The notes beneath the pieces were generated by a model that was not told the DNA's origin, searched no databases, and saw nothing but the letters and a program-made list of their open reading frames with translations. From contig NZ_VOHC01000011.1 of assembly GCF_007859275.1 (NCBI RefSeq), positions 62,001 to 126,000 on the forward strand: DNA of 64,000 bases. Direction: 5' to 3'. Positions 60,956 to 64,000 of the stretch are shown in pieces (positions within the stretch are counted from its first letter, which is position 1; the number at the start of each line of letters is the position of its first letter). This DNA comes from Planomicrobium sp. CPCC 101079. Lineage in GTDB: Bacteria; Bacillota; Bacilli; Bacillales_A; Planococcaceae. Position numbers and translations under genes: made by a program.

Positions 60956-62149
60956 ATGATAAAAGGATTCAATAATTATACCTCTAAATGGAAAATTAAA
61001 ACTAGTTCAGAAATTATACCCGGTTTGGCCTCTATAAAATCCGCACTTGAAGAACTGGACAATCCGCACCAATCCGGAAAATTCGTCCATATTGCCGGAA
61101 CCAACGGCAAAGGGTCGACCGCTGTTCTATTGGCCGGAATATTGCGTGCACATGGTTTGACTGTCAACAGTTTTTTCTCGCCGGCTATAAATGATGTCCA
61201 CGACCAAATCCAATTAAACGGGACGCCGATTTCCGAAACGGAAATGGACAATGCCATGGAAAGGCTAGCTGAAATTAAGACGCCGCTCACTGAATTTGAA
61301 TTGCTGACAGCGGCGGCTTTTTTGGCGTTCGAAAAAAATGCTTCGGATATCACAATCATTGAAGCAGGAATGGGCGGGCGTTTTGACAGCACGAATGTCA
61401 TCACACCGGAAGTTTCTATCATTCCATCCATCGCGCTCGACCACATGGGGTTTTTGGGCGAGACAATTGGGGACATTGCCTGGCATAAAGCGGGAATCAT
61501 CAAAAAATGGCGGCCGGTTGTCATCGGCAATCTGCTTGAACAAGCAAAGAGCAGAGTAATCGAAACTGCAAATGCCATGCACGCTGAAGTTATTGAACCG
61601 AAAAAACCGCTGCAAGTGGAATTGAAACTAAAGGGCAAGCATCAGCTCCACAACGCCGCGCTCGCTGCAGAAGCTGCAAAAGAGCTGTTGGGGCTTGGCT
61701 ACGACGAAGCAAAAGCAGAAGCTGGGCTTGCCAACGCAGTAATTCCAAACCGCTTTGAAGAAATTTATCCGAATGTGATTTTTGATGGGGCGCATAATTC
61801 GGCAAGCATCCAAGCTCTTGTGGAAACGATCAAAGACACATATCCCGGCAAAACCATTCATATTGTTTTAGGGATATTAAAAGATAAAGACTATATAAAT
61901 ATATTACGTCAACTTGAACAAGTGAGTGACCGTTTTACGTTCATCGATTTTACTAATGAACGGGCACTTCCGGCAAAAACTTTATTTGATGAAAGTAAAA
62001 GTAAAATAAAGACAATTCAGAACATGTATGATATATTACCTGAAAGAGAAGAAAAAGAAGTGACAATAGTCACAGGTTCGCTCTATTTATTGTCAAGCTT
62101 GCGTGAAAGAGACATTCCTACTTTTCAAAACTTATATCCTCATTCTTGA
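60956..62149 (+). CDS. folC: Folylpolyglutamate synthase / dihydrofolate synthase
   Basis: 397 codons from the ATG at 60956 (AGAAGGTG upstream). A Mur-ligase family enzyme that adds glutamate to dihydropteroate and to folates. The P-loop is VHIAGTNGKGSTAVLLAGILRA (about 43-64), with FFSPAINDVHDQIQLNG, EAGMGGRFDSTNVI (about 138) and the SIALDHMGFLGETIGDIAWHKAGIIK motif (about 158-183). The C-terminal domain has FDGAHNSAS and VLGILKDKD. It is slightly shorter than B. subtilis FolC. It is separated from valS by an accessory block. Confidence 0.95.
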   Translation: MIKGFNNYTSKWKIKTSSEIIPGLASIKSALEELDNPHQSGKFVHIAGTNGKGSTAVLLAGILRAHGLTVNSFFSPAINDVHDQIQLNGTPISETEMDNAMERLAEIKTPLTEFELLTAAAFLAFEKNASDITIIEAGMGGRFDSTNVITPEVSIIPSIALDHMGFLGETIGDIAWHKAGIIKKWRPVVIGNLLEQAKSRVIETANAMHAEVIEPKKPLQVELKLKGKHQLHNAALAAEAAKELLGLGYDEAKAEAGLANAVIPNRFEEIYPNVIFDGAHNSASIQALVETIKDTYPGKTIHIVLGILKDKDYINILRQLEQVSDRFTFIDFTNERALPAKTLFDESKSKIKTIQNMYDILPEREEKEVTIVTGSLYLLSSLRERDIPTFQNLYPHS

Positions 62150-62198
62150 TAGGTTTTGACATGCTAAATGAGCGATCATCTATAAAGGGGAAGATGCC

Positions 62199-63902
62199 GT
62201 GCCGATTTCAACCAAAAGAAAAGTAGTTCTTTGGTCTCTATGGATATCAATCGTTCCAGTAAGTTTATTTTTCGTTTATCACACCTATCCACCTCCAGAG
62301 ATGAATGCTTGGAATTTATTGGCTTATGTCTTGTTTTTTGTTGTAGCTTGTTTAATGCCGATGAATATCAACGGGTCATCCGCTTATTTGGTTCAGTGGG
62401 CAACGGTCGCTGTATTTTTAAAATACGGGATTTTTGCAGAAATTCTTTTTTCACAGTTAACTGTATTGATTGTTACATTGAGGAGCCGGACTGCCGAACC
62501 GTTATCATTCCGCATTCCTTTCAATTCCCTGATGTTTTATGCAGCTTCTCTTTTAGCAGGGATTGCATTTTATGCAGCGGGCGGCCAAGTGGGTTCGCTG
62601 CAGCTCACCCACATCTTGGCGTATGGCTTTATCTTTCAGTTTGTTTCTTTCCTAGCCAATCAACTGATTTTTTATTTTTACGACAAATCAGTCGGAGCCA
62701 ACCCGAAGTTTTTCTCTATCGACGTTATCTGGGATTTTGCCATCACCTTGTTGGTATTCCCATATGCGCTGGCCATTTATATCTCCGAGTCCTATATCGG
62801 CATACCGGCCCTACTGCTTCTCGGCATTCCCTTTTTCATCATGACTGCGATTATGAAACTGTATAACAGCTCCGAAAAAATTAACATCGATTTGAAAAAA
62901 GCTGGGGAAATCGGGCATCAGCTGGCTGCACGCCTTTCTACTGATGAAGTGCTTGACCAATTTGTCTTGCAGGTGGCAGATCTGTTCAAAGCGGATTACG
63001 CCTATGTGTTAGACTATCGGGACAATCAATTGCAGATGCTCAGGATGTTCGAAAACAACGAATTGCTCAAGAACAGCGTGCCGCCAGTCCGCTATAACCA
63101 AGGGGTGGGCGGCAAAGTGGTCACCACGAACAAAGCAATAATCTACAATCGCAAATCCGAGTGGAAAGACATCGTCACGGGCCATCTGCCAATCGATTCT
63201 GAAAGCATCATGGCAGTGCCGATCGCCCGGAACAACAAAACAGAAGGGGTCTTGATTTTAGGGTCTCGCCAAAAATACGCATTTACTTCTCGCCAACTCC
63301 AAATATTGGATATTCTTAGCACATACTTTGCGGTTTCCTTAGAGAAAGCAAGTTATGTCGAGCGGGCGATTGCAATCAGTGAACGGTGCGGATTGACGAA
63401 ACTGTATAATTATCGCTATCTCGATGCAAAGCTGGAAAAAAGCATGAAGAAAATCACTGACGGGGAGCTCAATAAGCTGTCGCTCGTTATGATGGACATT
63501 GACCGGTTCAAAGGCATCAACGACCAATACGGCCATCAAAGCGGCAATGATATCTTGGTCCAGCTCGCGCGCATCATCGAAGAAGAAGTGGGCGAAGAAG
63601 GAACATGTGCCAGATACGGCGGGGAAGAGTTTGTTGTGTTGCTGCCGAACTACGGCAAAGACTTGGCATTGTTGTTCGCGGAAAACTTGCGGAAACGGAT
63701 TGAAAGCCATCCGTTTGAAATCATCAGCGACCTTGACTCGGAACGGAAGCTTCAAAAAATACAAATCACATTAAGCATCGGGGTGTCGACCGCTCCAGAA
63801 GACAGCGACGATGGCATGGCGCTTATCCGAAATGCGGACAGAGCATTGTATATCGGGGCGAAGCAAGCCGGGCGCAATAAAGTGGCTGCATATGCCAAAT
63901 AA
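62199..63902 (+). CDS. Membrane-bound GAF-GGDEF diguanylate cyclase
   Basis: 567 codons from a GTG at 62199 preceded by AAAGGGGAAG. The N-terminal part (about 1-220) has six to eight transmembrane helices. A GAF domain follows (about 235-390, LSTDEVLDQFVLQVADLF...SIMAVPIARNNKTEGVLILGSRQ). The C-terminal GGDEF domain (about 400-567) contains SLVMMDIDRFKGINDQYGHQSGNDILVQLA and an intact ARYGGEEF active site at about 472-478, so it should make cyclic di-GMP. The RxxD inhibitory site five residues upstream is missing (GEEGTCARY). It lies at the right edge with its own terminator. Confidence 0.9.
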   Translation: MPISTKRKVVLWSLWISIVPVSLFFVYHTYPPPEMNAWNLLAYVLFFVVACLMPMNINGSSAYLVQWATVAVFLKYGIFAEILFSQLTVLIVTLRSRTAEPLSFRIPFNSLMFYAASLLAGIAFYAAGGQVGSLQLTHILAYGFIFQFVSFLANQLIFYFYDKSVGANPKFFSIDVIWDFAITLLVFPYALAIYISESYIGIPALLLLGIPFFIMTAIMKLYNSSEKINIDLKKAGEIGHQLAARLSTDEVLDQFVLQVADLFKADYAYVLDYRDNQLQMLRMFENNELLKNSVPPVRYNQGVGGKVVTTNKAIIYNRKSEWKDIVTGHLPIDSESIMAVPIARNNKTEGVLILGSRQKYAFTSRQLQILDILSTYFAVSLEKASYVERAIAISERCGLTKLYNYRYLDAKLEKSMKKITDGELNKLSLVMMDIDRFKGINDQYGHQSGNDILVQLARIIEEEVGEEGTCARYGGEEFVVLLPNYGKDLALLFAENLRKRIESHPFEIISDLDSERKLQKIQITLSIGVSTAPEDSDDGMALIRNADRALYIGAKQAGRNKVAAYAK

Positions 63903-63951
63903 AAAAGAGCGGGAAGAAAAGGCGGATGCCATTTCTTCCTGCTCTTTTTGC
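63901..63951 (+). terminator. Terminator after the GGDEF gene
   Basis: AAAAGAGCGGGAAGAAA, loop of 12, TTTCTTCCTGCTCTTTTT. A long near-perfect stem with T run. The last 49 bases of the window after it hold no feature I can see. Confidence 0.88.
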
Positions 63952-64000
63952 GGTCAATATTATACAAGAAGGCAGAATTGTTTTAAAACCTCTGATGCTA

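Overview
The window reads as a chromosomal segment of a low-to-mid GC Gram-positive bacterium of the order Bacillales. The gene order follows the Bacillus subtilis backbone closely: rpmI-rplT-ysdA-ysdB-ysdC; trmH-pheST-rnhC-zapA-cvpA-polX-mutS2; lcfA-fadR-fadB-etfBA-trxA-uvrC-lysC-yslB-sdhCAB-ysmA-ysmB-racE-rph-rdgB; ysoA-tig-clpX-lon-engB-hemAXCDBL-valS-folC. Spore-related genes that B. subtilis carries at these junctions (gerE, gerM, lonB, spoVID/ysxE) are all missing, as is ilv-leu before ysoA. This suggests a non-sporulating member of the Planococcaceae (Planococcus or a relative). That assignment is an inference from synteny and memory of protein similarity, not from a search.

Layout. 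1-5.3 kb: ribosomal protein end, ysd genes (ysdB behind a clear sigma-W promoter), dUTPase, M42 peptidase, a small HTH/membrane/exporter cassette and an rRNA methyltransferase. 5.3-9.1 kb: T-box controlled pheST. 9.1-11.1 kb: an AT-rich inserted cassette of three prepilin-like genes without assembly machinery. 11.1-17.6 kb: RNase HIII, ZapA, CvpA, PolX, MutS2, DUF350. 17.6-22.8 kb: fatty acid beta-oxidation operon with FadR and a striking 18-bp-arm operator. 22.8-34.2 kb: thioredoxin, UvrC, lysine-riboswitch-controlled aspartokinase, succinate dehydrogenase, glutamate racemase, RNase PH, dITPase. 34.2-37.7 kb: tRNA-Arg followed by an accessory stretch with a DsbA/FrnE-type gene, a methyltransferase and two lipoproteins. 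37.7-45.3 kb: TPR protein, trigger factor, ClpX, a tandem repeat block, Lon, EngB. 45.3-52.1 kb: the complete early heme operon hemAXCDBL. 52.1-56.3 kb: an AbrB-type membrane protein and T-box valS. 56.3-61 kb: TetR plus paired SMR efflux genes, a zinc alcohol dehydrogenase and a tandem ATP-grasp pair. 61-64 kb: folC and a membrane GAF-GGDEF protein.

The most notable observation is the DsbA/FrnE-like gene at 34730-35371. It is intact from a strong ribosome binding site to its natural stop, except that the codon for the first cysteine of the CPFC active site is TGA. A perfect 6-bp hairpin with a UGGAA loop lies 22 bases downstream of this TGA, within the geometry expected of a bacterial SECIS element. 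This is either an undescribed selenoprotein or a very recent nonsense mutation. The window itself contains no selenocysteine machinery to decide between the two.

Other points of interest are dispersed repeat elements occupying the sites where gerM and lonB would lie, a duplicated terminator flanking one of them, the orphan prepilin cassette, the ATP-grasp pair, and several well-formed operators and RNA switches.
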